38,430 bases of DNA from Oscillibacter sp. (GCA_022791875.1 JAAVZX010000086.1:1-38430); one strand, 5' to 3'. Counted from the first letter of the stretch, positions 15,581 through 24,005 are shown. Translations and numbers: made by a program. The notes: generated by a model from the sequence alone, not told the origin.

Positions 15581-16876
15581 TCAGCCGAGGCCGAGTTCTT
15601 CGCGGTCTTCGGGGACTTCTATGGCGCGGATGTTGGCGCCGAGGGCGCGGAGTTTGGTGACGATATTTTCGTAGCCGCGTTCAATGTAGTGGACACAGCT
15701 GATTTCGCTTTGGCCCTGGGCGGCGAGGGCCGCGATGACCAGGGCCGCGCCTGCGCGGAGATCGCAGGCTTGAATTGGGGCTCCAGAGAGATGGTCCACG
15801 CCTTCTACAATCGCCGTTTTGTCGTCTACCTGGATGTTCGCGCCCATGCGGCGAAGCTCGTCCACATAGCGGTAGCGGTTGCCCCATACGCTCTCCGTTA
15901 CCAGGGAAATGCCCTGGGCTAAGGAGAGAACGGTGGTGATCTGGGGCTGCATGTCGGTGGGGAAGCCGGGGTAGGGGAGGGTCTTGATGTTCGTTTTGCG
16001 GAGGGGTTCTGTGCGGCGGACTAAGAGGGTGTCCTCGTGTTCCTCTACCTCTACGCCGCATTCCTGGAGCTTCGCGGTGATGCAGTCCATGTGCTTGGGA
16101 ATGATATTCTTGATGAGAACTTGTCCGCCTGCGGCGGCTACCGCGGCCATATACGTGCCCGCTTCAATCTGATCGGGAATGATGGCGTAGCTGCCGCCTG
16201 TGAGGCGGTCTACGCCCCTGATTTTGATCGTGTCCGTGCCTGCGCCGCGGATGTTGGCCCCCATGGAGTTCAGGAAATTCGCCAAATCCACTACATGGGG
16301 CTCTTTTGCGGCGTTTTCAATCACCGTGTTGCCCTCGGCCATGACCGCGGCCATCATGATGTTCATCGTGGCCCCTACGGACACCACGTCCAGGTAGACG
16401 CTGGCGCTGTGAAGCCGCCCCGTCTTGGCGGCGGCGCGGATGAAGCCGCTTTCCACCGTCACCTTGGCCCCCATAGCCGTAAAGCCCTTCACGTGCTGGT
16501 CGATGGGGCGGACGCCTCCGAAATTGCAGCCGCCGGGCAGGGCTACCTCCGCCTGTCCGAAGCGCCCCAGGAGGGCACCGATAAAATAGGTAGACGCCCG
16601 GATGCGGCGGGCCAGGTCGTAGGGGGTGCGGGTGGCGCGGATGCGGCGGCAGTCAATTTCTACCGTGTGCCCGTTCACGGAACGGACGCCCGCGCCCAGC
16701 TGTTCCAGAATGTTCAGGCACAGGGAGACATCGGAAATCTGGGGAATATTCTCAATGCGGCAGACGCCGTCTACCAGCAGAGCGGCGGGGATAATGGCGA
16801 CGGCGGCATTCTTCGCGCCGCTGATTTCTACCTCGCCGAACAGGGGCGTACCGCCCTTAACAATATATTTTGTCAA
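15581..16876 (-). CDS. murA: UDP-N-acetylglucosamine 1-carboxyvinyltransferase
   Basis: 431 aa. First committed step of peptidoglycan synthesis: transfer of enolpyruvate from PEP to UDP-GlcNAc. SGAKNA near 19-24 (Lys22, Asn23) and PGGCNFGGVRPIDQH near 114-128 give the catalytic loop with Cys117, the fosfomycin target residue; the protein should thus be of the fosfomycin-sensitive type. It starts at TTG with GAGAGGG about 10 nt upstream. Its position inside the wal locus, after yycI, is noted as a finding. Confidence 0.96.
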   Translation of the reverse strand: MTKYIVKGGTPLFGEVEISGAKNAAVAIIPAALLVDGVCRIENIPQISDVSLCLNILEQLGAGVRSVNGHTVEIDCRRIRATRTPYDLARRIRASTYFIGALLGRFGQAEVALPGGCNFGGVRPIDQHVKGFTAMGAKVTVESGFIRAAAKTGRLHSASVYLDVVSVGATMNIMMAAVMAEGNTVIENAAKEPHVVDLANFLNSMGANIRGAGTDTIKIRGVDRLTGGSYAIIPDQIEAGTYMAAVAAAGGQVLIKNIIPKHMDCITAKLQECGVEVEEHEDTLLVRRTEPLRKTNIKTLPYPGFPTDMQPQITTVLSLAQGISLVTESVWGNRYRYVDELRRMGANIQVDDKTAIVEGVDHLSGAPIQACDLRAGAALVIAALAAQGQSEISCVHYIERGYENIVTKLRALGANIRAIEVPEDREELGLG

Positions 16877-17033
16877 AATCTTGACCCTCTCTTCAAGATG
16901 ATTGTGTTTCCGCAGGGACCACTCCGTTCTTCACAGAACAGTTTACCCGCTCCGCGTCAGATCATACCCGCGATCAGGGGATTTGAAGCGTGGTCCGGGC
17001 CGTGAAAAAATAAACACACAGCCATGCAACGAT

Positions 17034-17063
17034 ATCATACCACAAGGGGCCAGGTAATGTAAA
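17034..17063 (-). promoter_or_regulatory. murA promoter with long leader
   Basis: Minus strand TTTACA (17063-17058), 18-bp spacer, TATGAT (17039-17034). The start point would leave a leader of about 150 nt before the TTG. I see a small hairpin GTTCT-gtga-AGAAC in it but no clear terminator or known riboswitch. Confidence 0.65.
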
Positions 17064-17101
17064 CCCTTCCAGCTGTATTTTTGAAAAAGATGTGACAAAA
17101 T

Positions 17102-17136
17102 CGTAAACGAAAAGGGCGGGCCCGAGCGGTCCGCCC
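17102..17136 (-). terminator. Intrinsic terminator after yycI
   Basis: Minus strand GGGCGG pairs with CCGCCC across a structured 11-nt loop, then TTTTCGTTT. The stem touches the yycI stop codon. It separates the wal genes from murA, which has its own promoter. Confidence 0.85.
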
Positions 17137-17958
17137 TCAGCCCACCGTGACAGCGCCGGTGTAGCAGTTTACATAATAGTTTTCCGTATCGGTGGCAATC
17201 TGCCAGGCGGGAGCCAGGGAGAGGGGGGAGGCGGCGTTCTGGAGCTCGTAGCAGGGACTGGTGCCCACGACGGCGGAGACGACGGCCACCTGTTCCCGGC
17301 GCATTCGCTGGAAGGCGGCGAGGGCCCCTGCGGCGCTGAGGGGTTCCACGGCGTTGGGGGCGGGGGCGGCGGATGAGCTGGCTTGGGGGAGGAGCGCACC
17401 GCTGGCGGCGGTGACGGCGCCGTCTTCCAGGGTGAAGGTGACGGTACAGTTGAAGACGGGGAGGCCGCTGTAGAGGAAGACGGCGGAGGCGGTTCCGTTC
17501 AGGCCGGAATTTTCCTCATATTGGAAGAGCGGCTCGCTAAAGGAGAAGGTGCGGCAGAACTCGCGGCAGAAGTCCTCCCCGCGTCCCGCGCCGAAGGTCC
17601 CGGCGGCCTCGAAACCGCCGCTGGACCGAAAGAGGACGGTCCCGGCGTCAGTGCGGTACTGGTAGATACCGCCGCCGGAGTCGGCGTAGGCGGGGGACCC
17701 GCCGAGCAGGAACGCGGCGGCTTTAGCTTCCAGATCCGGGTCCCGCACGAGGGCGACGCCGGAGGGCGGAGCCTCCCGGGAGATGGCGTAGGCGTCCAGG
17801 GTCATACCGTCAGCGGCAAAGAGTTCCACCAATTCCTCCGCAGTCCGCCGAAAGGCATCCTGTTCGGCGGATTTGCGCATGGAGAGGGAGGCCAGGAGAA
17901 ATGCGTTTACCAGAACCAGGATTAGGATGATGATGTTTTTCAGGCGGTAGCGTTCCAT
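17137..17958 (-). CDS. YycI-like WalK regulatory protein
   Basis: 273 aa, one N-terminal transmembrane anchor (about 8-26) after MERYRLKN, the rest extracytoplasmic. In B. subtilis YycI with YycH controls the WalK kinase through membrane contacts. Similarity to that family is by architecture and gene order rather than by strong motifs; the C-terminal half has the PepSY/YycI-like beta pattern (PVFNCTVTFTLEDGAV). The start ATG follows GGAGG by 4 nt, right after the end of R7. It lies at the end of the walR-walK-yycH series. Confidence 0.75.
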   Translation of the reverse strand: MERYRLKNIIILILVLVNAFLLASLSMRKSAEQDAFRRTAEELVELFAADGMTLDAYAISREAPPSGVALVRDPDLEAKAAAFLLGGSPAYADSGGGIYQYRTDAGTVLFRSSGGFEAAGTFGAGRGEDFCREFCRTFSFSEPLFQYEENSGLNGTASAVFLYSGLPVFNCTVTFTLEDGAVTAASGALLPQASSSAAPAPNAVEPLSAAGALAAFQRMRREQVAVVSAVVGTSPCYELQNAASPLSLAPAWQIATDTENYYVNCYTGAVTVG

Positions 17959-17970
17959 AAAACCTCCAAA

Positions 17971-18310
17971 TACGGGGGGCCTCCGGCGGCTTCCTTTTCT
18001 CGAGAGAAAAGGAAGCGAAAAGAGCTTTAACTCGACGCGAATCCGGTGGGCGTTGTGGCTGTTGCGCCGGAAGGGGTGCAGCGGTTCCGCAAAACAACGT
18101 TTTGCGGAAGATATTTTTCTGGGTAGGGGGCAGTCACAAAGGATAGGTTAAACATACCCTGCGGAACATTCCATGCCAATGGAATGTTCCGCACGCACTT
18201 CCTCCGTTACCGTGTGACAGGCCAATTCAATCACCAGAGTATAGAGCGGTATTAAAGCTCTTTTCGGTTCTTTTTCTCTCGAGAAAAGGAACCCGCCGGA
18301 GGCCCCCCGT
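17971..18310. repeat. Palindromic element R7, complete (two A-type halves)
   Basis: Left T-end 17971-17989, SL2 CTTCCTTTTCTC-ga-GAGAAAAGGAAG at 17990-18015, mirror linker with TTAACTCGACGCGAATCC, and a hairpin TTCCGCAAAAC/GTTTTGCGGAA at 18085-18109. Right half: SL1 GCGGAACATTCCAT/ATGGAATGTTCCGC at 18161-18192, SL2 with one G-T pair, T-end 18293-18310. It separates yycH from yycI within a leftward gene series. SL1 lacks the T-run seen elsewhere (it is followed by AGGGTATGTTTAA on the minus strand), so read-through is plausible here. Confidence 0.85.
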
Positions 18311-18325
18311 CCCCCGCGGGCGGGG

Positions 18326-19582
18326 TCACTCTGCAACCCAGCAGGCGGTGCAGGTCCCGCTGCCGCGGTCCACGTAGAGGATGCTGAGTTCTGCGTTGGG
18401 GCGGTAGGAGGCGACTGCGAGGGCTTGTTTGAGGGGGAGGAGGAGGGAGGGTTCTTCGGTGGCGGTGTATTGGCGGAAGCGCAGGGTCACTGACGTGACC
18501 GCTGCGTTGGTGAGGGTTACTTCGGCGGCGGTTTCGTTGGGGAATTGGATGGGGACGCCGTTGGATTGGTAGCCGTAGGTCAGGGTTGTGGTGCTGCCGT
18601 TCTGGCGGACGCTTTTTAGATATGGCTGGGCGTCGCCGGAGACGGGGGAGAGAAGGGTGCTTAATAGGGCGCTTGTGCCTTGGGCGGCTTCCCGTAGGGT
18701 CGGGAGATCGTCTTTTGCTTCTACTGTTATGGCGGGGTCGCGGCCGCTTTGGTAGTAGACGCTTTTATCTGGGCGGATTCTCAGGGAGCGGTCGCCGTCG
18801 ATGATGATCTCGGTGCCATTGGACTCTGTGTGGCGGGTGCGGGGGTTGAAGCCTAGGGCGGTCAGGAGCCAGTCGGTGCCGGAGGCTAGGGGGTCGCCGG
18901 CTGTCAGGACCGGGAGTGTTGGGGTTTCTTCGAGTAAGAGGGAATAGGGGGCTAAGGTGGTGTCCTCCCGGTCTAAGGCGAAAGACGCGCCGCCCAGCTC
19001 GTAGCGGCCTGCGGCCTGCTCCAGGCTGTCGGCGGATACCGCCGTGGAGCAGCGCACGCAGGTTTCGCCGCCGTCCCAGAGGTATAAATTGGCAGTTCCG
19101 CCCCCCTGTCCGGAGAGGACCAGACGGCGGGCGGAGATGGTCTCGTCGCCTGCGGCCTCGCTGCCGCCTGCCAGCTCCGCTATGACCGACAGGGGCAGGG
19201 GTTCCAGGAAATCGTAGTAGACAGAGGGGCCGTCCAGGGCTTTCAGAAAATCATCCAGCGTGCATGGGGCGCTGTTCTGTGCGGAACCCAAAGCCTCCGC
19301 CAGCCGCCGCCCCAATGGGTCGTCAAAGCCCTCCTGAGCGGTGGTAAGAGCCACGCCGCCATAGCGCCCGTAAGCGCCCGTGATGACCACCCGCACAGGC
19401 GCGGCCAGCGCGGCGGCCTGGGCCGTGACGGCCCCCGTCTCCTGGGCAGACTGATCCAGCACACGGCCCTCGTCCAGGCCCAGACTGTAAAGCTGGGTGC
19501 GGGTAAAGAGGACGACGGCCAGAACCGCCAGCAGCGTAATGGCCACATTCTGAGCCATGTCCCTGTACTTGTGATCTTCCAT
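18326..19582 (-). CDS. YycH-like WalK regulatory protein
   Basis: 418 aa. N-terminal transmembrane segment (about 10-27: MAQNVAITLLAVLAVVLF), the rest extracytoplasmic. Architecture and position directly after walK match YycH, a WalK modulator. The ATG at 19582 follows AAGGAG by 6 nt; it lies 17 nt after the walK stop codon, so coupling is likely. Sequence identity to B. subtilis YycH is not obvious to me; assignment is by context. Confidence 0.75.
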   Translation of the reverse strand: MEDHKYRDMAQNVAITLLAVLAVVLFTRTQLYSLGLDEGRVLDQSAQETGAVTAQAAALAAPVRVVITGAYGRYGGVALTTAQEGFDDPLGRRLAEALGSAQNSAPCTLDDFLKALDGPSVYYDFLEPLPLSVIAELAGGSEAAGDETISARRLVLSGQGGGTANLYLWDGGETCVRCSTAVSADSLEQAAGRYELGGASFALDREDTTLAPYSLLLEETPTLPVLTAGDPLASGTDWLLTALGFNPRTRHTESNGTEIIIDGDRSLRIRPDKSVYYQSGRDPAITVEAKDDLPTLREAAQGTSALLSTLLSPVSGDAQPYLKSVRQNGSTTTLTYGYQSNGVPIQFPNETAAEVTLTNAAVTSVTLRFRQYTATEEPSLLLPLKQALAVASYRPNAELSILYVDRGSGTCTACWVAE

Positions 19583-19599
19583 GGGCGTCTCCTTCACGG

Positions 19600-21417
19600 T
19601 CACGCTGTCCCTTGTCCGCCGCCCCGCCCCTGCCCGATGGGCAGGACCAGGCGGACGGTGGTCCCCGGCCCCTCGTGGGGCACGATGGCGATGGAGCCTT
19701 GATGGCGCTGCACAATCTCCTGGGCGATGGACAGCCCCAGACCGGTGCCGCCGGACTCCCGGGAGCGGGCCTTGTCCACCCGGTAGAAGCGGTCAAAAAT
19801 GTGGGCCCAGTCCTTCTCGGGAATCCCGATGCCGTCGTCCCAGACCTCCATCCAGACGGTGTCCTCGGCGGAGCCGGTGGTGATGCGGATATGGCCCCCG
19901 TCGGGGGTGTACTTGATGGCGTTGCCGAGAATGTTCATCATGACCTGCTCCAGGCGGCTGCGGTCCCCCACGATGAGGGGCAGGTGCTCCGTGCCGTTGC
20001 AGGTGAGGGTGTGCCCGTGCTGGCGGGCGCTGAGGGCGCTGGACTGGACCACACTGTCGATGGCCTCCCCGAAGGGGAAGCGGGAGAGGGTCAGCTCCGC
20101 CGCGCCCCGGTCCAGGCGGGAGAGGGTCAGCAGGTCCTGGACGATGTGGGTCATGCGGTCCGTCTCGGTGATGATGATGTCCAGGAAGCTGTTGGCGGTG
20201 GTGAGGGGGATGTCCCCCTCGGCGTCCCGGAGGGTTTCGGCGTAGCTGCGGACGTTGGTGAGGGGTGTCCGCAGCTCGTGGGAGACGTTGGCCACGAACT
20301 CCTTGCGCCGCTCCTCGTTCCGGTGCTGCTCCGTCACGTCGTGGAGCACCGCCATGACGCCTCCCTGCTCCCGGTCGGAGAAGGGGGCCAGAAAGACCTC
20401 CAGGGTCCGGTCCCCGGCCAGCAGTTCACTCTCGGCGTAGTTGGGGCGGTGGAGGGCCAGGATGTCCTGGAAGGGGTACAGCTCTCCGAAGAGCTCCCCG
20501 TAGGTGCAGTCCGCCTCTATGGCCCGCTGGAGCATGGTCTTGGCGGCGGGGTTGCAGTGCATGAGGGCCCCCCGGTGGTCGAAGGCAACCACGCCGTCGG
20601 TCATGTGGAGGAAGAGGGTGTCCAGCTTGTTCCGCTCGCTCTCCACGGCGGCCAAGGTGGCCTGCAAGACCCCGGCCATCTCGTTGAAGGTCCCCGTGAG
20701 GATGCCGATCTCGTCGGTGGACTTCACGGGCAGGGCGCTGCCGAAGTTGCCCGCTGCCATTTTCTCCGCCCCGGCGGTCAGCTTTTCGATGGGGCCCACC
20801 ATCGTCTTGGAAAGCAGGAAGCTCAGCAGCACGGAGATCAGAAGCCCGATCACCAGGGCCTGCATGATGATGAGGAAGAGCTGCCCGTTCAGCCCCGACA
20901 CGGTGTCCCGGGTGTCCAGGACGTAGATAATAAAGGTGTTGCTGCCGCCGAAAATGGGGATGGCGGCGTCCATGTAGTCCGCGGTGATGTCGCTGGTGTC
21001 CCCCACGGCGGTCTGGTCCCCCCGGATCACGGCGCTGCGGGCCGTGAGCAGATTCGGGCTCTGCTCGCGGGGCAGGGCGGACTCGTCGGCGGAGCCCGTC
21101 AGGTAGGCCCCCGTCTCACCGTCCAGGATGAAGTAGTTCCGGGTCCGGTAGTCGATGCCCAGCTTTCCGGCGGTGATGTCCAGCATGTCCTTGATGCGGA
21201 CCGCACCGTCCTCCTGGGCCGCCTCGCTCCGGAGGGAGGACACGAACTCCACCTGATCCGCGCCGAAGACGCTGTTGATCTGCTCATAGAAGGTGTCGGT
21301 GAAGAAGCTGGAAACGCTGATGGTCAGGAAGGAGCCCACCACTGCCATCAGCGATGTGATCAGCAGCAGCAGGATTAAGGACAGCTTCATATGGAGGCTT
21401 CTGAACACGTTGAACAC
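19600..21417 (-). CDS. walK: Sensor histidine kinase WalK
   Basis: 605 aa. TM1 at about 12-32, an extracytoplasmic PAS/Cache-like domain to about 178, TM2 at about 180-203, HAMP 204-257, a cytoplasmic PAS domain about 262-365, HisKA with FVANVSHELRTPLTNVR (phospho-acceptor His380), and HATPase_c (N-box NAIKYTPDGG, G-boxes DDGIGIP and GGTGLGLSIAQEI). This is the full WalK domain order. It controls peptidoglycan homeostasis with WalR. The start is GTG with GGGAGGG close upstream; the residues VFRSLHMKLSL resemble the known N-terminus. Confidence 0.92.
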   Translation of the reverse strand: MFNVFRSLHMKLSLILLLLITSLMAVVGSFLTISVSSFFTDTFYEQINSVFGADQVEFVSSLRSEAAQEDGAVRIKDMLDITAGKLGIDYRTRNYFILDGETGAYLTGSADESALPREQSPNLLTARSAVIRGDQTAVGDTSDITADYMDAAIPIFGGSNTFIIYVLDTRDTVSGLNGQLFLIIMQALVIGLLISVLLSFLLSKTMVGPIEKLTAGAEKMAAGNFGSALPVKSTDEIGILTGTFNEMAGVLQATLAAVESERNKLDTLFLHMTDGVVAFDHRGALMHCNPAAKTMLQRAIEADCTYGELFGELYPFQDILALHRPNYAESELLAGDRTLEVFLAPFSDREQGGVMAVLHDVTEQHRNEERRKEFVANVSHELRTPLTNVRSYAETLRDAEGDIPLTTANSFLDIIITETDRMTHIVQDLLTLSRLDRGAAELTLSRFPFGEAIDSVVQSSALSARQHGHTLTCNGTEHLPLIVGDRSRLEQVMMNILGNAIKYTPDGGHIRITTGSAEDTVWMEVWDDGIGIPEKDWAHIFDRFYRVDKARSRESGGTGLGLSIAQEIVQRHQGSIAIVPHEGPGTTVRLVLPIGQGRGGGQGTA

Positions 21418-21468
21418 CTTCCCTCCCAGGCGTCCGGGAGCGGGCCTCCGCCCCCGGCGCGCCGGATT

Positions 21469-21657
21469 TCATCTCATGCGCTTCCACTCGCCCCGGTCGT
21501 CATCGATATCCTCGGGGACGACCCCCACCTCCCGTTTCCGCAGCAGAATCCAGGAGTCCTGCTCCAGGCCGAAGCGGCGGAAGGCGTTGCCGACGGTTTC
21601 CCCGAATATTTTCCGGACCTTCATGTTGCGCTTGTGTTTGATTTCATACTCCCACAT
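21469..21657 (-). CDS. Small unknown protein between walR and walK, 62 aa
   Basis: MWEYEIKHKRNMKVRKIFGE begins a charged soluble peptide that ends DIDDDRGEWKRMR. It has a strong RBS (AAAGGAGG) and lies 14 nt after walR and 51 nt before walK, all leftward. No signal peptide or membrane helix. The middle (VGNAFRRFGLEQDSWILLRKREVG) looks helix then strand. B. subtilis walRK has no gene here. I do not recognise a family. Possible roles include a modulator of the kinase/regulator pair; that is inference. Confidence 0.7.
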   Translation of the reverse strand: MWEYEIKHKRNMKVRKIFGETVGNAFRRFGLEQDSWILLRKREVGVVPEDIDDDRGEWKRMR

Positions 21658-21671
21658 GCGCGCGCCTCCTT

Positions 21672-22385
21672 TCAGCTGACGGCAAAGTAGTACCCCGCCC
21701 CCCGGCGGGTGAGGATGAACTGGGGGCTCGCCGGGTTCTCCTCGATTTTCTCCCGGAGCCGCCGCACCGTCACGTCCACCGTCCGCACATCGTCCCCAAC
21801 GTAGCCGTAGTTCCACACCTGCTCCATCAGGTCCACACGGGAGTAGACCTTGTTGGGGTGGCTGGCCAGGAAGGTCAGCAGCTCATACTCCCGCTGGGTC
21901 AGGTCGATGGCCTTCCCGGAGCGGAAGACCTGGTGGCTGTCGGTGTTGATGGAGAGGTCCCCCGCCACGGGCATGGCGCTGTCCGCGGCGGCCGCGGCGG
22001 CAGGCGCCGCCATAGCGGTACGCCGGATGTTGGCCCCCACCCGGGCAATCAGCTCCCGCATGGAAAAGGGCTTCGTGATATAGTCGTCCGCACCCGTCTC
22101 CAGGCCCTTCACCTTGTCTTCCTCTTCCTCACGGGCCGTCAGGATGATGATGGGCACGTTGTCCCCTTCGTCCCGCAGGGCCTTGCACACGTCGAACCCG
22201 TTCATTTTCGGAAGCATCACGTCCAGCAGAATCAGGTCCGGCTTCTCCGCCCGCGCCTTGCCCAGACCGTCCTCGCCGTCATAAGCCTCGCAGGTCCGGT
22301 AGTGCTCCTTCTGGAGGTTGAAGCGCAGAATGTCCACAATGTTCTTCTCGTCCTCCACAATGAGGACCGTCTTTTCCTCAGCCAT
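21672..22385 (-). CDS. walR: Response regulator WalR (OmpR/PhoB class)
   Basis: 237 aa. Receiver domain: acidic pocket EDE near 11-13, phospho-acceptor Asp55 in LILLDVMLPKMNG. The C-terminal winged helix ends RTVDVTVRRLREKIEENPASPQFILTRRGAGYYF. The linker has an alanine-rich run (AAPAAAAAADSA, about 128-139), longer than usual. The ATG at 22385 (AEEKTVLIVEDE) is preceded by AAAGGGGAG. An in-frame ATG 36 nt upstream lacks homology. It heads the wal locus directly downstream of repeat R8. Confidence 0.93.
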   Translation of the reverse strand: MAEEKTVLIVEDEKNIVDILRFNLQKEHYRTCEAYDGEDGLGKARAEKPDLILLDVMLPKMNGFDVCKALRDEGDNVPIIILTAREEEEDKVKGLETGADDYITKPFSMRELIARVGANIRRTAMAAPAAAAAADSAMPVAGDLSINTDSHQVFRSGKAIDLTQREYELLTFLASHPNKVYSRVDLMEQVWNYGYVGDDVRTVDVTVRRLREKIEENPASPQFILTRRGAGYYFAVS

Positions 22386-22435
22386 ATACTCCCCTTTCTT
22401 CTTAACAGCAGTTTCCGCCATACGGGGGACGAGGG

Positions 22436-22552
22436 ACGGGGGGCCTCCGGCGGATTCCTTTTCTCGAGGGAAAAGGAACCGAAAAGAGCTTTAACTGCGG
22501 GAAAACTTCGTTTCCCCGCGGAGCATGTTGTTGGGTTGATTCACAACATGCA
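22436..22552 (-). repeat. Palindromic element R8, A-type half with variant hairpins
   Basis: T-end at 22436-22453, SL2 TTCCTTTTCTC-ga-GGGAAAAGGAA at 22455-22478, GAAAAGAGCTTTAA, then two extra hairpins (GCGGGAAAAC/GTTTCCCCGC with one mismatch and GCATGTTGT/ACAACATGC). The T-end faces the walR start region. Its right side directly abuts the C-type element. Confidence 0.75.
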
Positions 22553-22553
22553 C

Positions 22554-22806
22554 GCCGTAGGGGCGGACCTGCGTGTCCGCCCTTCCCCCGCGCCCGCCGC
22601 ACCCTTGGGGATGCTGAACCCTCTGCCTCCCTGACCGCCAATCCCAAAGGGCAGAACCCGTAGGGGTCGCCGCCCTCGGCGACCCATCCCCCGCGCCCGC
22701 CGCACCTTTGGGGATACTGTTCCCCTGCCGGGGCTTCCTCAGCTGGGAGATTCCCCATTCAAAACGTGCCCCCCGCCAGGGCGAACACATAGGTTCGCCC
22801 CTACGG
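22554..22806. repeat. C-type repeat cluster with CCGTAGGGGCG inverted ends
   Basis: Ends CCGTAGGGGCG (22555) and CGCCCCTACGG (to 22806) are inverted. Inside are three hairpins at the same relative place: GGGCGGAC/GTCCGCCC (22561-22582), GGGTCGCCG/CGGCGACCC (22664-22685) and GGGCGAAC/GTTCGCCC (22779-22800). The first two are each followed by a direct repeat CCCCCGCGCCCGCCGCACC. Its right end lies 7 nt from the NUDIX stop codon. No coding capacity is credible. Confidence 0.75.
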
Positions 22807-22813
22807 AAGCCTC

Positions 22814-23356
22814 TCAAATCTCCAACAGCAGCTTCGCCTTCAGCACCGCCGCCACTGTCTTCGCGTCCTCGATCTCCCCCGTCAGACACCGGTGGACCAT
22901 CTCGTCAAAGGGAACCCGCTCCACCTGCAAGAACTCATCCGGGTCCAAGTGCTGGCTGTGCATCGTCAGCCCCCGCGCCAGGAACAGGTACAGCGTTTCC
23001 CCGTAGCACCCGGGAGAGGGCAGGATATGCCCCATGGGCTGGTAAATCTCCGGCACGGCCCCGGTTTCCTCCAGCAGCTCCCGCAGTCCCCCCGCGGCGG
23101 GGTCCTCGCCCGGGTCCAGCTTCCCCGCGGGAATCTCCAGAATCGTCTTCCCGAACACATAGCGGTACTGCCGCACCGCCAGCACGTTGTTCTCCTTATC
23201 CAGAGGCAGCACCGCCACGCCGCCGCCATGGTCCACCACCTCGCGGGTAGCCTCCGCCCCGTTGGGCAGGCGCACCCGATCCACGTGCAGGCTCACGATT
23301 TTACCCTGGAACTTATCCTCCCGGCTGATAAAAGTCTCGTCCAAACGGTCGCACAT
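22814..23356 (-). CDS. NUDIX hydrolase, ADP-ribose pyrophosphatase type
   Basis: 180 aa. A complete Nudix box is present: GKLDPGEDPAAGGLRELLEETGA (about residues 92-114), matching GX5EX7REUXEEXGU. The upstream strands (GKIVSLHVDRVRLPNGAEATREVVDHGGGVAVLP) are typical of ADP-ribose/nucleoside-diphosphate-sugar hydrolases (NudF type). The start is uncertain: ATG at 23356 fits homologues best, but the AGAGAGG is better placed for GTG at 23365. Confidence 0.9.
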   Translation of the reverse strand: MCDRLDETFISREDKFQGKIVSLHVDRVRLPNGAEATREVVDHGGGVAVLPLDKENNVLAVRQYRYVFGKTILEIPAGKLDPGEDPAAGGLRELLEETGAVPEIYQPMGHILPSPGCYGETLYLFLARGLTMHSQHLDPDEFLQVERVPFDEMVHRCLTGEIEDAKTVAAVLKAKLLLEI

Positions 23357-23392
23357 ACGCGTCACCATTCCTCTCTTTATAACGTACCAACT

Positions 23393-23421
23393 ATTATAGC
23401 ACGCTTTTCCGGAAATGAAAA
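23393..23421 (-). promoter_or_regulatory. NUDIX gene promoter
   Basis: Minus strand TATAAT (23398-23393) with a 17-bp spacer to a weak -35 TTTTCA (23421-23416). The leader is about 30 nt. Confidence 0.5.
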
Positions 23422-23535
23422 GAAAAACCACGCAGTCCTTTTCCCCATCAGGGAAAATTTACAAAAAAAGCATGAACCCAGCCAGCCGACGTGCTATCAT
23501 AGCGGCGTATCTCAAAGATGAAAGGGCTGGTTATC

Positions 23536-23964
23536 ATGAAAAAATGGACCTATTGGGGCGTGATGTGTCTGGTGTCGCTGGCGAACGGCATATGCTTTTT
23601 CTGTGCGTCTTTGGACACGATGCGCCGCGGCGTCAGCGGCGTGGACAACCAGGCGGCTCTGCTGTTCATCCCATTGTTGTGGATTGCCGCCGTCCTGGTC
23701 CTCGTTCTCCTGAATGCCTGCACACTGATCCAAGGCCGCAGAATCCAGCACGGGACGGCCATCGCCCTTCGCTCCGTCTTCGATTTCTCCGGCCTCTCCG
23801 ACAAGACCCGCGCAGACCGCGCGCTCTACCTCGGCATGTCGGCGATTCTGATGCTCTTTGCGTACAGCCTCTTTGCCTCCAAACTTCTCTCCCTGGCCTA
23901 CGCCCTGACGGGCGGGCTTCTGCTCCTGTTCCTGTACGCCTGGCGTCAGGCGGCGCGGCGCTGA
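23536..23964 (+). CDS. Small membrane protein of unknown function
   Basis: 142 aa with four probable transmembrane segments (about 6-26, 43-63, 94-115, 118-136) and a basic tail RQAARR. The loop between the second pair contains RSVFDFSGLSDKTRADRALYLGM. I do not recognise it. The ATG at 23536 is chosen; an ATG 18 nt upstream is possible, and the RBS is weak (AAAGGG). Divergent from the NUDIX gene and convergent with the P-loop gene. Confidence 0.65.
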   Translation: MKKWTYWGVMCLVSLANGICFFCASLDTMRRGVSGVDNQAALLFIPLLWIAAVLVLVLLNACTLIQGRRIQHGTAIALRSVFDFSGLSDKTRADRALYLGMSAILMLFAYSLFASKLLSLAYALTGGLLLLFLYAWRQAARR

Positions 23965-23998
23965 AAAAAGGACCTCCGCCGGCAAGGCGAAGGTCCTT
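23964..23998 (-). terminator. Intrinsic terminator between convergent genes
   Basis: Minus strand AAGGACCT pairs with AGGTCCTT, extended by an inner CGCC/GGCG stem, then TTTTTT. It ends the P-loop gene and may also act on the other strand. Confidence 0.85.
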
Positions 23999-24005
23999 CC
24001 GCTTC

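Noticed and set aside
16877..17033. T-box-like text (GAGTGGTCCCTGCGG) in the murA leader
   Set aside because: It resembles the T-box bulge only loosely. There is no specifier stem or terminator/antiterminator pair, and murA is not a usual T-box target.
19612..21378. Long open frame on the plus strand opposite walK (and a similar one opposite 7453-9330)
   Set aside because: GC-rich genes leave long antisense frames open. The walK strand has clear domains; the antisense products are low-complexity, Gly/Val/His-rich and lack motifs.
22554..22806. Structured regulatory RNA upstream of walR
   Set aside because: Repeated units with inverted ends and direct repeats are better explained as a repeat cluster, and it borders the 3' end of the NUDIX gene, beyond R8.
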